A stretch of DNA of 64,000 nt, taken from Rhodohalobacter mucosus (GTDB lineage: Bacteria > Bacteroidota > Rhodothermia > Balneolales > Balneolaceae). The position numbers were made by a program, and so were the translations under genes. The first letter of the stretch is position 1, and every line of letters begins with the position of its first letter. The notes under the pieces were generated by a model. That model worked only from the letters and a program-made list of their open reading frames with translations, was not told the DNA's origin and searched no databases. The stretch is from contig NZ_QGGB01000008.1 in assembly GCF_003150675.1 (NCBI RefSeq), positions 186,001-250,000 of the forward strand, read 5' to 3'. This document shows positions 35,988 to 45,737 of this stretch, piece after piece.

Positions 35988-36638
35988 TTAACGTCCGCTT
36001 TCGGGGATTTCTCTGTGTAATTGTTTTATGAATTCTTTCATAAAATCAACTCGTTTGCGGGCCTCTTTTTTACCTGTTTCAGTTTTCATGAGGTCAGGAA
36101 GCTTAAACAGCTTGGAATAGAAGTGATCTACGGTGAACCGTGTATCATCGGGCTCTCTGCTTACACAGAAAGGATCCATTCGATTATAGAGTGACCGATT
36201 GAGGCTGCCGCCCACTAAAAAGCATCGTGCCAGTCCAATAGCTCCCAAAGCATCCAGTCGATCCGCATCCTGTACGATTTTTGCTTCCAGGGTCCTGGGT
36301 TTCATATCGGCTGAAAAGCTGTGAACTTTAATGGCATGGGCTATATCTTCATGTTTTTTTTCGTCGAACCCGATCTTCTGTAAAAACTGGATCGCCTTAT
36401 TTGCAGCCATTGTTGATGCCGCATGTCTGTCGGGGTCATTTTTAGGAAGCACTACACAATCGTGAAGCCAGGCCGCTGCGATCGTAACTTCCTCGTCTGC
36501 ATTTTCTTTACTCAAAATCAGTTTGGCGTTTTCCACCACACGTTCAGTGTGATTCAGGTCATGTGCAGTGTCTGTATTTGCATCTGCTAGTGAAGAAATG
36601 TATTCCCGGCATCTTTTTTCAAGCAGCTGAATATCCAT
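35988..36638 (-). CDS. HD-domain phosphohydrolase
   Basis: This 216-residue protein has an HD metal-binding core: H in DLNHTERV, the HD pair in AAWLHDCV and a later aspartate in VQDADRLDALGAIGLAR. It belongs to the YfbR/YedJ-like small HD hydrolases, which cleave phosphate from nucleotides or related compounds. It lies three bases upstream of nothing essential: its ATG is followed on the far side by the YaiO gene, whose stop is four bases away, so both are co-transcribed on the minus strand. Confidence 0.85.
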   Translation of the reverse strand: MDIQLLEKRCREYISSLADANTDTAHDLNHTERVVENAKLILSKENADEEVTIAAAWLHDCVVLPKNDPDRHAASTMAANKAIQFLQKIGFDEKKHEDIAHAIKVHSFSADMKPRTLEAKIVQDADRLDALGAIGLARCFLVGGSLNRSLYNRMDPFCVSREPDDTRFTVDHFYSKLFKLPDLMKTETGKKEARKRVDFMKEFIKQLHREIPESGR

Positions 36639-36641
36639 ATC

Positions 36642-37469
36642 TCAGAAGCGGTAACGTATTCCGGTTTCAAATGTGTAAATGCTTACAAACTGATCTGTAA
36701 ACGGAAACTCCTGGCTGCTTGCTTTTACTTCTCCAAAAAGCTCAAACCTATTCTGAACAAGATAATTGCCGATCAGCCCGACATACCGGGTTTTGAGAAG
36801 GCGCTCCTCAGGTACCCCGTCTATCAGACTTCGTTCATCCGGTGAAAAACCAAACCCTGCAATTACTGATGCAAATTTTTCGGGATTTCCAAAATAGCGC
36901 CTGGCTGTAACATTCAATGAAGCAGACACTCCCGAATCCTGTGGCGTAATGAACGGCCTCGCTATTAAAAGCCAGCTTCCGGCGTACTTATTCAGGGAGC
37001 CTGTAAAAATGAAAACATCATCTGTACTGAATTTTAAATAGCGAACCCCTGCTGAGGCTTCAAATCCCCCGGGAATCACCCGGTACAATTCTCCGCTTCC
37101 CTTAAACTCAGGAAAGAGGTCGCCTCCTGAGAGCCCCAGGTTGAAATTACCGTACCATTTCCCGCTGAATATGGGCCATAGATCTATTTCTCCCTGGTAA
37201 TCCGTGAGCCTAAAACGATTCCCCACATTCAGCCTGCCGATATACGTATTTTTCTCCGTAAACTTTCTGTACTCAAGGTACATACGCTGCCAGTCCTCAA
37301 AGTCATCGCCATACCGGTCGTAGGTAAAGGCCGTGGCCACCATATTGCCAAGGCCGCGATACGGTTGATTCGGGGCTGAAGATGTCTGTGCCAATACCGG
37401 CTGTATATTTGTGCTTATCAGAACGGCAAAAATGCCGGCCCAAATGATTTTCCCTTTTGTTAAATCCAA
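36642..37469 (-). CDS. YaiO-family outer-membrane beta-barrel protein
   Basis: This 275-residue protein has a signal peptide (residues about 8-27) followed by alternating amphipathic strands and a terminal aromatic residue (GIRYRF), as in outer-membrane barrels. The pattern AGVRYLKF, FTGSLNKYAGSWLLIARPFIT and SLNVTARRYFG matches the YaiO family. In E. coli yaiO is clustered with a GT2 gene; here a PgaC-like GT2 lies 2 kb away in the divergent operon. A role in exopolysaccharide passage is therefore a reasonable inference. It is the first gene of a pair with the HD hydrolase. Confidence 0.8.
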   Translation of the reverse strand: MDLTKGKIIWAGIFAVLISTNIQPVLAQTSSAPNQPYRGLGNMVATAFTYDRYGDDFEDWQRMYLEYRKFTEKNTYIGRLNVGNRFRLTDYQGEIDLWPIFSGKWYGNFNLGLSGGDLFPEFKGSGELYRVIPGGFEASAGVRYLKFSTDDVFIFTGSLNKYAGSWLLIARPFITPQDSGVSASLNVTARRYFGNPEKFASVIAGFGFSPDERSLIDGVPEERLLKTRYVGLIGNYLVQNRFELFGEVKASSQEFPFTDQFVSIYTFETGIRYRF

Positions 37470-37815
37470 AATCCTATTGTCTGTAGATGTTATTACACTT
37501 CAAAAATATGGCTTTTGATCAATAAATAATCACTCATAAAACCGTTCTTCCCTAAGTGGAAAAGCAGGTTAGAATTGTTTTATACGCATGATCCAATTCT
37601 CTGCCAATGCGCAGATCATCATTTTTGCCCATTTACATTCTTCAGGGCTGATAATCCAACCTGTATCTCACATAGACAAAGAGTTGGAAAGAGCCGTTTA
37701 GTTACATAATCGACAGATCATTAATATAAATTAAAGTTCTCTCCCTGAAATATTTCATACATTCTGTATACAAGAAAGAATACGCAGTATATATAGATCA
37801 TCAACAGAGAGTTAC
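37470..37815. other. intergenic region between divergent YaiO and response-regulator operons
   Basis: These 346 bases hold no gene-like frame or recognised RNA. The part near the response regulator is A/T-rich with TATA-like stretches (37720-37733, 37788-37797). Promoters for both operons must lie here; a short palindrome TGTATACA at 37764-37771 is the only symmetric site noted. Confidence 0.4.
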
Positions 37816-38199
37816 ATGAAAACACGTACACCGTCTATCCTTTTGATCGAGGACGACCCGGTTGTTGCCAAGCTCATCGAGCATCGCCTGACTAAAAACC
37901 AATTTCGGTTTGAGCGCCGGAATAACGGGTTGGATGGCCTGAAAGCCATCAGAGAATTGAGCCCCGACCTGGTACTTCTTGACGTTATGCTGCCAAGCAT
38001 GAACGGACTGGAACTTCTGAGACAGATTCGGAGCGAAAAACAGATCAGGGATACAAGGGTTATTATGCTCAGCGCATCCATGAAAATCAAAGACAAAGAA
38101 AAGGCGTTCAGCTACGAGGCAATGGATTATGTTGAGAAACCCTTTCAGACGGACGAATTGATAATACGCATTAACAAAGCACTGGCACCGGTAAAATAA
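37816..38199 (+). CDS. single-domain response regulator (CheY-like receiver)
   Basis: This 127-residue protein is a complete receiver domain without an output domain. The acidic pair Asp13-Asp14, phospho-acceptor Asp56 in LVLLDVMLP, the Ser of MLSASMK and the Lys of VEKPFQ are all present. It must act by binding a partner. It is first in an apparent operon with a HEAT-repeat membrane protein and a processive glycosyltransferase, so control of polysaccharide synthesis is the likely output (inference). No histidine kinase is nearby. Confidence 0.9.
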   Translation: MKTRTPSILLIEDDPVVAKLIEHRLTKNQFRFERRNNGLDGLKAIRELSPDLVLLDVMLPSMNGLELLRQIRSEKQIRDTRVIMLSASMKIKDKEKAFSYEAMDYVEKPFQTDELIIRINKALAPVK

Positions 38200-38299
38200 C
38201 GCAATCCACATTTATACCGGACTACATAAAAAAGGTACTCCGGTTCATTTTTAAGAGCTGCCGGATAAAACCGATAAGCAGATCAGGAGAACATCATCT

Positions 38300-39301
38300 A
38301 TGGAAAATTTTCAGCTGATTATCACAGCACAGTCTTCCCTTTTCTGGGATCCGTCTACACGCCTTTTATGGCTCGTGACCATGGCGCTGCTGGGGTCCAC
38401 ACTTTTTCTTTTTATATACACACTTGGGCTGCGATATCTTCAGATACGGAAGCAACGGCAAACTGAACGATTTGAGAGAACCCTTTTGCCCGCCCTTTTC
38501 CAGTATCTGGATGGAGATATTGGCAGAAGGGAACTGGAAAAGCTTACAGGCACAGACAAACTGAAGTGCAAGGTGTTTAAGGAGAATGTTATCGAGCTTC
38601 TGAAAAACCTGGAAGGCGATGAAGCCGTTAAACTACGGTCCGCACTGGTCATAAAGCCAATTTATGATTATCACCTGCAGCTTCTTCAGTCGAACGACCC
38701 CGAATTGAAAATCAAGGCTTGTTCGTACTTCAGGTATATGGATCTCAATGTTCCGTTCATAATCCGTTTACTGAAAAAAGAGGTACTCTCGGACAACACG
38801 TTTCTTGCGTTCTCTGCAGCCTCCGCGCTGATGGGGAGCCCTGATTTGGCCACCAGGAGTTATGCATTGGGTTCCCTCGCGAAAAACAGAAAATTGTCAG
38901 AAATGGCCATAATGGAGATGTTTTACAGATTCAGAAATGAAGATCTGAATCAGGAAGAGGAAGAGTCGGATGCACTAATGCACATTGTTTCTGATCCTGA
39001 AATCACGCCTGAAAACAGGGCTGTACTTATTCGGTGTGCAGCGGAATCCAATTTCTGCCACCTGGCTGATACTTTCTATCAGTGGCTCAGAAGTAAAGAG
39101 GACATGTGGAACAACCCGGTGGTATTAACTGCGCTCATCGACTCGCAACGGATATTTCTGAATCTGGATGCAGCCGACTATATTGTCCGTTTTTTATACC
39201 ACAGTGATAAAAAGATAGCTTTGGCTGCCGAAAATTCGGTTGGCGAGCTCACGTCAAGAGAGTTTGCTTCCGCAATAGGGCACCCGATCGTCTTGAATTA
39301 A
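38300..39301 (+). CDS. membrane-anchored HEAT-repeat-like protein
   Basis: This 333-residue protein has one N-terminal membrane span (residues about 18-42). A cytoplasmic array of helical pairs follows, consistent with HEAT repeats, for example DPELKIKACSYFRYM, NTFLAFSAASALMG and KIALAAENSVGEL. Such arrays bind proteins. Its place between a lone receiver protein and a PgaC-like transferase suggests it links the signal to the synthase at the membrane (inference). A GGAG sequence 11 bases before the ATG is a weak ribosome site. Confidence 0.75.
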   Translation: MENFQLIITAQSSLFWDPSTRLLWLVTMALLGSTLFLFIYTLGLRYLQIRKQRQTERFERTLLPALFQYLDGDIGRRELEKLTGTDKLKCKVFKENVIELLKNLEGDEAVKLRSALVIKPIYDYHLQLLQSNDPELKIKACSYFRYMDLNVPFIIRLLKKEVLSDNTFLAFSAASALMGSPDLATRSYALGSLAKNRKLSEMAIMEMFYRFRNEDLNQEEEESDALMHIVSDPEITPENRAVLIRCAAESNFCHLADTFYQWLRSKEDMWNNPVVLTALIDSQRIFLNLDAADYIVRFLYHSDKKIALAAENSVGELTSREFASAIGHPIVLN

Positions 39302-39419
39302 CCTGCTACGGACCATGAGACAGGACAGTGAGTCTGAATAAGCTGGATTGAGCCTGAAAAGCTCAGCCATAAACTGGATATCCCGTAATGGAGAACGAAT
39401 TAATTTACAGTAATACAAA

Positions 39420-40994
39420 ATGACCGAATTTGCAGGACATATTCTTCCTTATCTCTACCAGTTTCTGAACTATCTGGACTCCATTGGGTGGCTGTTCATC
39501 ACCTATTTTTTTGTTGTGAACTCCATCTATATCGTGATGGTGTTCATTTCCCTTTTCTACATTCGCAAACTTCAAAATTACTACTCGGTTTTTGAGCCTG
39601 AGGGGGTGTTTCAGTCCGACCTCTACAAGACCATTACGGTCATCGCGCCCGCTTATAACGAAGAGGTGAATATCATTGATTCCGTTGAAACAATGATGCA
39701 GATGCACTACAGGGACCTTGAGTTGGTGGTAGTGAATGACGGCAGTACCGACCGGACAATGGAGAAGCTGATTAACCACTTCGAACTGAGAGAGGATACG
39801 GTTCCTGTTTATTCTGATTTACCGCACCGGAAAATCAATAAAACGTACCGGTCTGCGCGCTATGACAATCTTATTGTTGTGGACAAGGAGAATGGAGGCA
39901 AATCCGATGCCCTGAACGCAGGGATTAATTTCACAAATCGCGATCTTTTCTGTTCAATTGATGCGGATTCCATCCTGGAACCCGACGCGCTCAATAAAAT
40001 GCTTCGTGCATTTGTTGAGGACAAAAAACTCGTGGCGGCGGGCGGGATTGTACGGATTGCAAACGGCTGTCACATTTCAGACTATGAAATCAGGAAGGTG
40101 GATATTCCAAAAAGTTTTCTGGCCCGGCTGCAAACTGTTGAATATCTGCGCTCATTCCTGTTCGGACGAGTGGGCTGGGATTTTTTCAACAGCCTTTTCA
40201 TTATCTCGGGAGCATTCGGCATTTTCGACCGTAAGGCGGTTATCAGGGCCGGAGGCTACAGCCGCGACTCCGTCGGGGAAGATATGGAGCTGGTGGTTCG
40301 CCTTCACAGGTTTTTCAGGGAGCAAAAGGAAGAGTACCGCATACGCTATATTCCAGAACCCGTATGCTGGACGGAAGTACCCGAAAACTGGCTTGACCTT
40401 TCTTCCCAGCGAAATCGCTGGCAGCGGGGACTGGCGGACTCGCTTTGGAGGCACAAAACCATGTTTTTTAACCGGAAATATGGAAGAATCGGAAACCTTA
40501 CCATGCCCTACTTCTTTTTTATAGAGTTTCTGGGCCCAATTATTGAGATGCTGGGCTATTTCTATTTAATAAGTGTTATTCTCACTTTTGGCGTCTATGA
40601 AACCTTTGTGGTTCTGTTCCTCTCTGTTTCCATCCTTCTTGGCATGATGCTTTCCATCTCATCCCTTATCAGTGAGGAGGCTACATTCAGGCGCTACGGC
40701 AGTGCAAAAAATATCATAACGCTCACCCTGTATGCAATTCTTGAAAACCTCGGATACAGGCAAATCAATACCTGGTGGAGGTTTAAAGGGGTTTTCGACT
40801 ACATCAGGGGCAAGCGGGGCTGGGGCAGCATACAACGGCAGGGATTTAAGCAGGATTCAAAGCCAAGGCAGCCCGTTAAATCTCCAAAAACAGACTGGCG
40901 GATAAAAATGCGTAAAGCCTCCTACTGGATACTGGTTTCCACAATACCTCCTGCCGCGATCTATCTGCTGCTCAAGCTTATGTTTCAATTCTGA
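39420..40994 (+). CDS. processive family 2 glycosyltransferase (PgaC/poly-GlcNAc synthase-like)
   Basis: This 524-residue membrane enzyme has an N-terminal span (about residues 20-45), a GT2 catalytic domain (about 75-330) and three or more C-terminal spans. All signature residues of processive synthases are visible: VVNDGSTD, the DAD metal motif in SIDADSILEPDAL, the GED base motif in VGEDMELVVRL and QRNRW. It would polymerise and extrude a beta-linked polysaccharide such as poly-N-acetylglucosamine. No PgaA/B homologues or deacetylase are in the window. It follows the receiver and HEAT genes on the same strand. Confidence 0.88.
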   Translation: MTEFAGHILPYLYQFLNYLDSIGWLFITYFFVVNSIYIVMVFISLFYIRKLQNYYSVFEPEGVFQSDLYKTITVIAPAYNEEVNIIDSVETMMQMHYRDLELVVVNDGSTDRTMEKLINHFELREDTVPVYSDLPHRKINKTYRSARYDNLIVVDKENGGKSDALNAGINFTNRDLFCSIDADSILEPDALNKMLRAFVEDKKLVAAGGIVRIANGCHISDYEIRKVDIPKSFLARLQTVEYLRSFLFGRVGWDFFNSLFIISGAFGIFDRKAVIRAGGYSRDSVGEDMELVVRLHRFFREQKEEYRIRYIPEPVCWTEVPENWLDLSSQRNRWQRGLADSLWRHKTMFFNRKYGRIGNLTMPYFFFIEFLGPIIEMLGYFYLISVILTFGVYETFVVLFLSVSILLGMMLSISSLISEEATFRRYGSAKNIITLTLYAILENLGYRQINTWWRFKGVFDYIRGKRGWGSIQRQGFKQDSKPRQPVKSPKTDWRIKMRKASYWILVSTIPPAAIYLLLKLMFQF

Positions 40995-41010
40995 ATTGCG
41001 GTGTTTGAAT

Positions 41011-41922
41011 TTATTCTGAAACTGTTGACTGTACCACCGTTTCCGAACTGTTACCGTATTCAGACCATGAACCCTCATAGGCTCTCACTGAATCGTACCC
41101 CATCAGCCGCAGTGTGAAGTAAGCATGAGATCCGCGTACATTCGATTGGCAATGCGTAATAATCTCTTTGTCCCATGTAATGCCCATTGCATTTAATTTG
41201 TCCTGAATCTCGGCTGCGGAAAGAAAATAGGGTACGCCTTCCGACTCAATCAGGTTATTCCACTCCAGATTTATCGCATTAGGAATATGGCCATTTTTTT
41301 CCGCACGATCCGTTTCACCCCTGTACTCTTCGGGTGAGCGTACGTCAAAAATGATTTTATCCGGGTCATTTGAAGCTTCTACAATGTAATTGATGTCGCA
41401 AATTTTTGCCTCCTGAACAGCAACTGTAAACATCCCGGATTCCGGAGATTCCGGTTCTTTTGCAAAGGGCAGTGCCTCTTCCATCCATGCCTCAAATCCA
41501 CCATTCAGTATGGCAGCGTTTGAAAACCCATAATAGTCCAGCGCGTAAAACAGCCTGGCTGCCGCAAGGGAGTTTCCGCCGTCGTACAGCACAAGCCTGT
41601 CCTCGTTATCCAGTCCCAGTGCCCTCATTTTTTCCTCAAAAGCCTCAGGCCCGATCAGGTAGGATTCAACAGGGTGATCCGGATCAATCAGTTCCGAAAC
41701 AGCCTGAAAGTGAACAGCTCCTGGAATCAGTGAATCCGGCTCTTCAGCTCTTGTGTCAATCACTACCGGATCATCACCGCCGTTAATCTGTTCATTCAGC
41801 TCAGCAGCGCTGATCAGCAGTTCGGAGTTTGGATAATCCGTAAGCGGCTGATCAACTTGTTGTGAACATGCCGTGATTAGAAGAAGCGGGAGGAGAAAAG
41901 TGACAATGTATTTTACCTTCAT
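41011..41922 (-). CDS. lipoprotein with two rhodanese domains (sulfurtransferase)
   Basis: This 303-residue protein has a lipobox LITAC (Cys19) and two rhodanese domains, as in thiosulfate/3-mercaptopyruvate sulfurtransferases. The active cysteine is Cys258 in ITHCQSNVRGS of the second domain; the first domain (VVIDTRAEEP to GGFEAWMEE) lacks one, which is normal for the family. It transfers sulfane sulfur at the cell envelope. ATG 41922 is chosen because it begins the signal peptide. It is convergent with the glycosyltransferase gene, with only 16 bases between them. Confidence 0.88.
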   Translation of the reverse strand: MKVKYIVTFLLPLLLITACSQQVDQPLTDYPNSELLISAAELNEQINGGDDPVVIDTRAEEPDSLIPGAVHFQAVSELIDPDHPVESYLIGPEAFEEKMRALGLDNEDRLVLYDGGNSLAAARLFYALDYYGFSNAAILNGGFEAWMEEALPFAKEPESPESGMFTVAVQEAKICDINYIVEASNDPDKIIFDVRSPEEYRGETDRAEKNGHIPNAINLEWNNLIESEGVPYFLSAAEIQDKLNAMGITWDKEIITHCQSNVRGSHAYFTLRLMGYDSVRAYEGSWSEYGNSSETVVQSTVSE

Positions 41923-42177
41923 GATGGTATTCAGGTTTAAAGTTGGCAAACTGATACGTGAATGATCTGTTCCGAAACTAACAATTACATAGCAGGGCTG
42001 CGTTCATGGCTTCCCCGGAATGGCCGAAGTAAAGAAAATAACATTTTTTGATTTCACAGCAGGATCTCTTCATCAGCAGGCAGCTACAGAATCTCCGAAA
42101 TGATTTTCAGCAAATATTCCTGATATGTATCTTGATGGAATAAGAGGATATAAACCGAAATATTTAATCACCAGAAT

Positions 42178-44244
42178 ATGAAGATAATGACTAGAGATGC
42201 TGACAGGTTGACGGTTTTCATGACCCTCATCCTATCATTTTTATTTATACACAGTATATCTTTTGCGCAGACTGAGATTACGCCGCAGCACATCTCAAAA
42301 GTGACCGCTGTAACAGGGTCGGCTATATCAGATGACGGCAACCACATTGCCTATACGGTAAGTGTTCCATCTGATCCTTATCTCGAGAATGCGGGCAGCC
42401 AGACAGAGCTGCACGTCTACTCCGTCAGTGAGGGCATATCCAAACCTTATTATACGAGTGGTTCAGTGAGCGGTGTGCAATTCAGACCGGAAAATAACTC
42501 CGTCTCATTTCTGGCCAGTCAGAGCGGCGACAACGGAAGGGCATTGTATGAGGTGCCCCTTGACGGTGGAGAGGCCGTGAAGCTCTTCGGGTTTGAGCGA
42601 AGCATTCTAAGCTACTCCTGGCATAATGATGGAAATCACATTGTATTTACGGCATTCGATGCTGCAGAAAGTTCAGATTCACCTCTTCCCTATACTGCAG
42701 ACGTATATGAAGAGAACCGGCCAAATCGTAAGGCGTATATTACCAACGTAATGCACAGCAACCATACCCCACACCTCATCGACCTGGAGGGATCCGTGTA
42801 CATGATGGCGTGGAGTCCGGAGGGGAGCCGAATTGCCGTTTCAGCAGCTCCCACGCCTACTGTTGACGACTTCTATATGGCGCAGCAGGTATTTGTTATC
42901 GATTACCGCACGCGGGAGGTTGTTGCGGAAGTGAACAATGAAGGAAAAATCGGCCAGATTGTATGGAGTCCCGATGGTACGCAGCTCGCTCTTCGTGCAG
43001 GCATGGATATTCATGATCCTATTGACGGAAGAATCCTGATTGTGTCTGCGGAAGGCGGTACGCCCCGCATCATCGATCGGGGTTTTGAAGGAAAGTATGA
43101 GCACATAGACTGGACAGATACCAATGAGATCTCATTCCTGGCAAGCATCAGCACAAGCACAGCCATTGGAACTATTCGTCCCGACGGGCGCTCTAAAAAT
43201 TACGTGCTGGAGGCAGACGCCCATGCCATCACATCCTTTTCAAAAGCAACCGGCGGCGCGGTCTCTTTTACGGCCAGCACACCCGCTCATCCCACCGAGC
43301 TCTTCCATCTGTCAGCACGCAGAAACGCTGAACCTGAACGCTTAACCCATCACAACCCCTGGCTTGAGGAAGCAGAGCTTGGCAGGCAGGAAGTGGTTCG
43401 ATATACGGCAAGAGATGGTGAATTCGATATTGAGGGCATGTTGATTTATCCGGTCAATTACAGTGAAGGAACCAGGGTGCCGGTCATTACCGTGGTGCAT
43501 GGCGGACCTGAAGCACATTACAGCAATGGCTGGCTTACATCCTATTCCATGCCGGGGCAGATGGCTGCAGCAAAGGGGTACGCTGTTTTTTATCCTAACT
43601 ATCGGGGCAGCACAGGCCGCGGAGTGGATTTTGCCTACAGCAGCCAATCGGATCTGGCCGGCAAAGAGTTTGATGATGTGGTAGACGGAGTTGACTACCT
43701 GATTGAGCAGGGAGTTGCGGATCGTGACAGAATTGGTGTTACAGGAGGCTCTTACGGCGGATATGCCTCTGCCTGGATGAGCACCTACTACTCCGACAGG
43801 TTTGCAGCTTCAGTTATGTTCGTTGGGATCAGCAACAACCTCTCAAAATGGGGTACCAGCGACATCCCGGATGAGCTGTTTCTTGTACACTCACGAGAGC
43901 GCATGTGGGAATCCGACGATATGTGGATGAACTACCTGAAACGAAGTCCCGTATATTATGTAGACCGTTCACAGACACCTATTCTGATTATGCACGGGGC
44001 AGAAGATACGCGAGTGCACCCTGCACAGTCTCTTGAACTCTATCGCCACATTAAAGTGAGAAAACCGGATGTACCCGTTCGGCTTGTGTGGTATCCAGGT
44101 GAAGGACACGGGAATACACGTGCGTCATCCCGGCTGGATTATGCATACCGTATGCTCCGGTGGTTTGACACGTACCTGATGACCGGCGATGCAGATGCGG
44201 AGCTGCCCCACTGGGATGCTCCCATACCTGAAGCAGGAGAATAA
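42178..44244 (+). CDS. exported S9-family prolyl oligopeptidase/dipeptidyl peptidase-like
   Basis: This 688-residue protein has a signal peptide (about residues 12-30, ending FAQ). An N-terminal WD40-like beta-propeller follows (about 35-400), with repeats such as MAWSPEGSRIAV and IVWSPDGTQLAL. The C-terminal alpha/beta-hydrolase domain carries the triad Ser525 (GGSYGGY), Asp610 (GAEDTRVHP) and His644 (GEGHGN). The family cleaves short peptides, often after proline, in the periplasm. Architecture and length are standard, and all catalytic residues are present. Confidence 0.92.
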   Translation: MKIMTRDADRLTVFMTLILSFLFIHSISFAQTEITPQHISKVTAVTGSAISDDGNHIAYTVSVPSDPYLENAGSQTELHVYSVSEGISKPYYTSGSVSGVQFRPENNSVSFLASQSGDNGRALYEVPLDGGEAVKLFGFERSILSYSWHNDGNHIVFTAFDAAESSDSPLPYTADVYEENRPNRKAYITNVMHSNHTPHLIDLEGSVYMMAWSPEGSRIAVSAAPTPTVDDFYMAQQVFVIDYRTREVVAEVNNEGKIGQIVWSPDGTQLALRAGMDIHDPIDGRILIVSAEGGTPRIIDRGFEGKYEHIDWTDTNEISFLASISTSTAIGTIRPDGRSKNYVLEADAHAITSFSKATGGAVSFTASTPAHPTELFHLSARRNAEPERLTHHNPWLEEAELGRQEVVRYTARDGEFDIEGMLIYPVNYSEGTRVPVITVVHGGPEAHYSNGWLTSYSMPGQMAAAKGYAVFYPNYRGSTGRGVDFAYSSQSDLAGKEFDDVVDGVDYLIEQGVADRDRIGVTGGSYGGYASAWMSTYYSDRFAASVMFVGISNNLSKWGTSDIPDELFLVHSRERMWESDDMWMNYLKRSPVYYVDRSQTPILIMHGAEDTRVHPAQSLELYRHIKVRKPDVPVRLVWYPGEGHGNTRASSRLDYAYRMLRWFDTYLMTGDADAELPHWDAPIPEAGE

Positions 44245-44274
44245 ACAGCGCCGTTATTAACGGTTTTTATTTCT

Positions 44275-44313
44275 ATAAAAAAACCCCGCAGGAGTACCTT
44301 GCGGGGTTTTTTG
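44275..44313. terminator. rho-independent terminator
   Basis: The stem ACCCCGCA(A/G)G...TTGCGGGGT is flanked by A-run and T-run (44307-44312), so it works in both directions. It separates the convergent S9 peptidase and TPR lipoprotein genes. Confidence 0.85.
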
Positions 44314-44337
44314 TCTTTCAGGATCCAGAATCCATTT

Positions 44338-45504
44338 CTAACTTTCAAGAACCCTGCGGTTTCTGGCAACAATCGCCTTTGATCGGTCCTTAAGTAATTC
44401 CGCAGCGTCCATCATCATCTCTTCATTGGCCGGAAAGGGCACTTCCCTTCCCCTCATAACCGCCTGTAACTCTTCACTCAGTGCACGCCTGTCGCCGCTA
44501 TATTCGCCAAACCGGTGACGAAATACAGCTTCGACGCCGATATTATCGGTTTTCACAAGCTGATCGGTTCTCAAATCATACACGTTCAGAGACCCACCCA
44601 CAACGGCCGATTTCAACTGAACCGTTTCCGTAATCTCTGCAGATACCGTTATCATATTGGGCACACGGATATCCGTTCCGGTTGAGTCTTTCATCACATT
44701 TCCATTGTCGTCCAGTTGATACCTCATTCCGTCCTGTATTTCACGTGACTCCGTAAATGTTCTGCGCTCAATGGTTTCAGGTGAAAAGGAGATATCGGTA
44801 ATATTAAGGATTACAAAATGATCGTAATCGATTGATTCATTTTCATAGGTATCGATATTCAACCACAGAGTGTTCAGCTCTTTCAGCGTCACTTTTTTGA
44901 TTTCAGAGTCAAAGAATTCAGGAACTACCATTCCGGAATTATTCTCTATAAGAAAAAGTGCATTGTTTCTGCCGGCAATCTCTGCTTCGGCCATTTTCTG
45001 TACAACATCCCTGTATCCCGGATAAATTAAATCGGCCTGTTCAAACTCATTATACGCCTGCCTCGCGCTTAATTTATCCCCTGCAGCCAGAAACTCTTCA
45101 CCGCGGCGATACGATACATCCGCTGCCGCCGCCTTGGAGTCAACTATCTTCTGATCGTAGTTTACAAATGTAAACTGACTTCTAACCTGTGAAGGCAGAC
45201 GGCGAACCTTATTTTGCCGAATGTTCATCTCCTCATATAGCAGGTATATCTCCACCCAGCTCTCTTCAAGTCCTTCCAGTTCCAGAAAGTCGATTCTTTC
45301 CTGGTCAAAGGTGTTTGCCAGCTCGTATGCTTCTTTCAGAACCGCAAGTTCCTTGCCGTTGTCCGGCTTTTTCATCAGCTTTTCTGATGCCTTGTCAATT
45401 GCCCTGTCATATTGGCCCCGCTGAAGCATCTTCTGAGATGATGCGCACGAAGCGGCTATCAATGCGACAAGAAGTATTGGGAATACTTTTTTCATTTCAT
45501 TCAC
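44338..45504 (-). CDS. conserved hypothetical lipoprotein with TPR-like N-terminus
   Basis: This 388-residue protein has a lipobox AASCAS (Cys about residue 20). A helical region with TPR-like units follows (RGQYDRAIDKASEKLMKKP; SYRRGEEFLAAGDKLSARQAY), then a beta-rich C-terminal half (about 200-350). I do not know its function. The architecture suggests an envelope scaffold protein. It is convergent with the S9 peptidase gene and divergent from the large glycosyltransferase gene. Confidence 0.7.
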   Translation of the reverse strand: MNEMKKVFPILLVALIAASCASSQKMLQRGQYDRAIDKASEKLMKKPDNGKELAVLKEAYELANTFDQERIDFLELEGLEESWVEIYLLYEEMNIRQNKVRRLPSQVRSQFTFVNYDQKIVDSKAAAADVSYRRGEEFLAAGDKLSARQAYNEFEQADLIYPGYRDVVQKMAEAEIAGRNNALFLIENNSGMVVPEFFDSEIKKVTLKELNTLWLNIDTYENESIDYDHFVILNITDISFSPETIERRTFTESREIQDGMRYQLDDNGNVMKDSTGTDIRVPNMITVSAEITETVQLKSAVVGGSLNVYDLRTDQLVKTDNIGVEAVFRHRFGEYSGDRRALSEELQAVMRGREVPFPANEEMMMDAAELLKDRSKAIVARNRRVLES

Positions 45505-45710
45505 CGCCGTAGATTAATTTTCGTATTAGCCTGTATCACGTATCCTTACGCGTGTCCGGATATAAATCGCCATTTGCCGTCTTTGTTTCCAAAAGGATAC
45601 AGTTTAATAGCTGATGTTACTTAAAAAAACTGTATGCATTGTATTCTTACCTGTATTTTTCCGTCTTCACATTTTATTTAATTCCCTTTTTATCCCCCCT
45701 CGCGATCTTT

Positions 45711-45718
45711 TATATTTG
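45711..45718 (+). promoter_or_regulatory. possible Bacteroidota-type -7 element
   Basis: TATATTTG fits the TAnnTTTG consensus and lies 20 bases before the ATG of the GT2-GT2-TPR gene. No matching TTTG -33 element is present, so this is weak. Confidence 0.25.
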
Positions 45719-45737
45719 AGCTAAATTGTACCACATC

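Noticed and set aside
37764-37771. TGTATACA palindrome as an operator for the response-regulator operon
   Set aside because: The flanks do not extend the symmetry, and an 8-bp palindrome of this composition is expected by chance.
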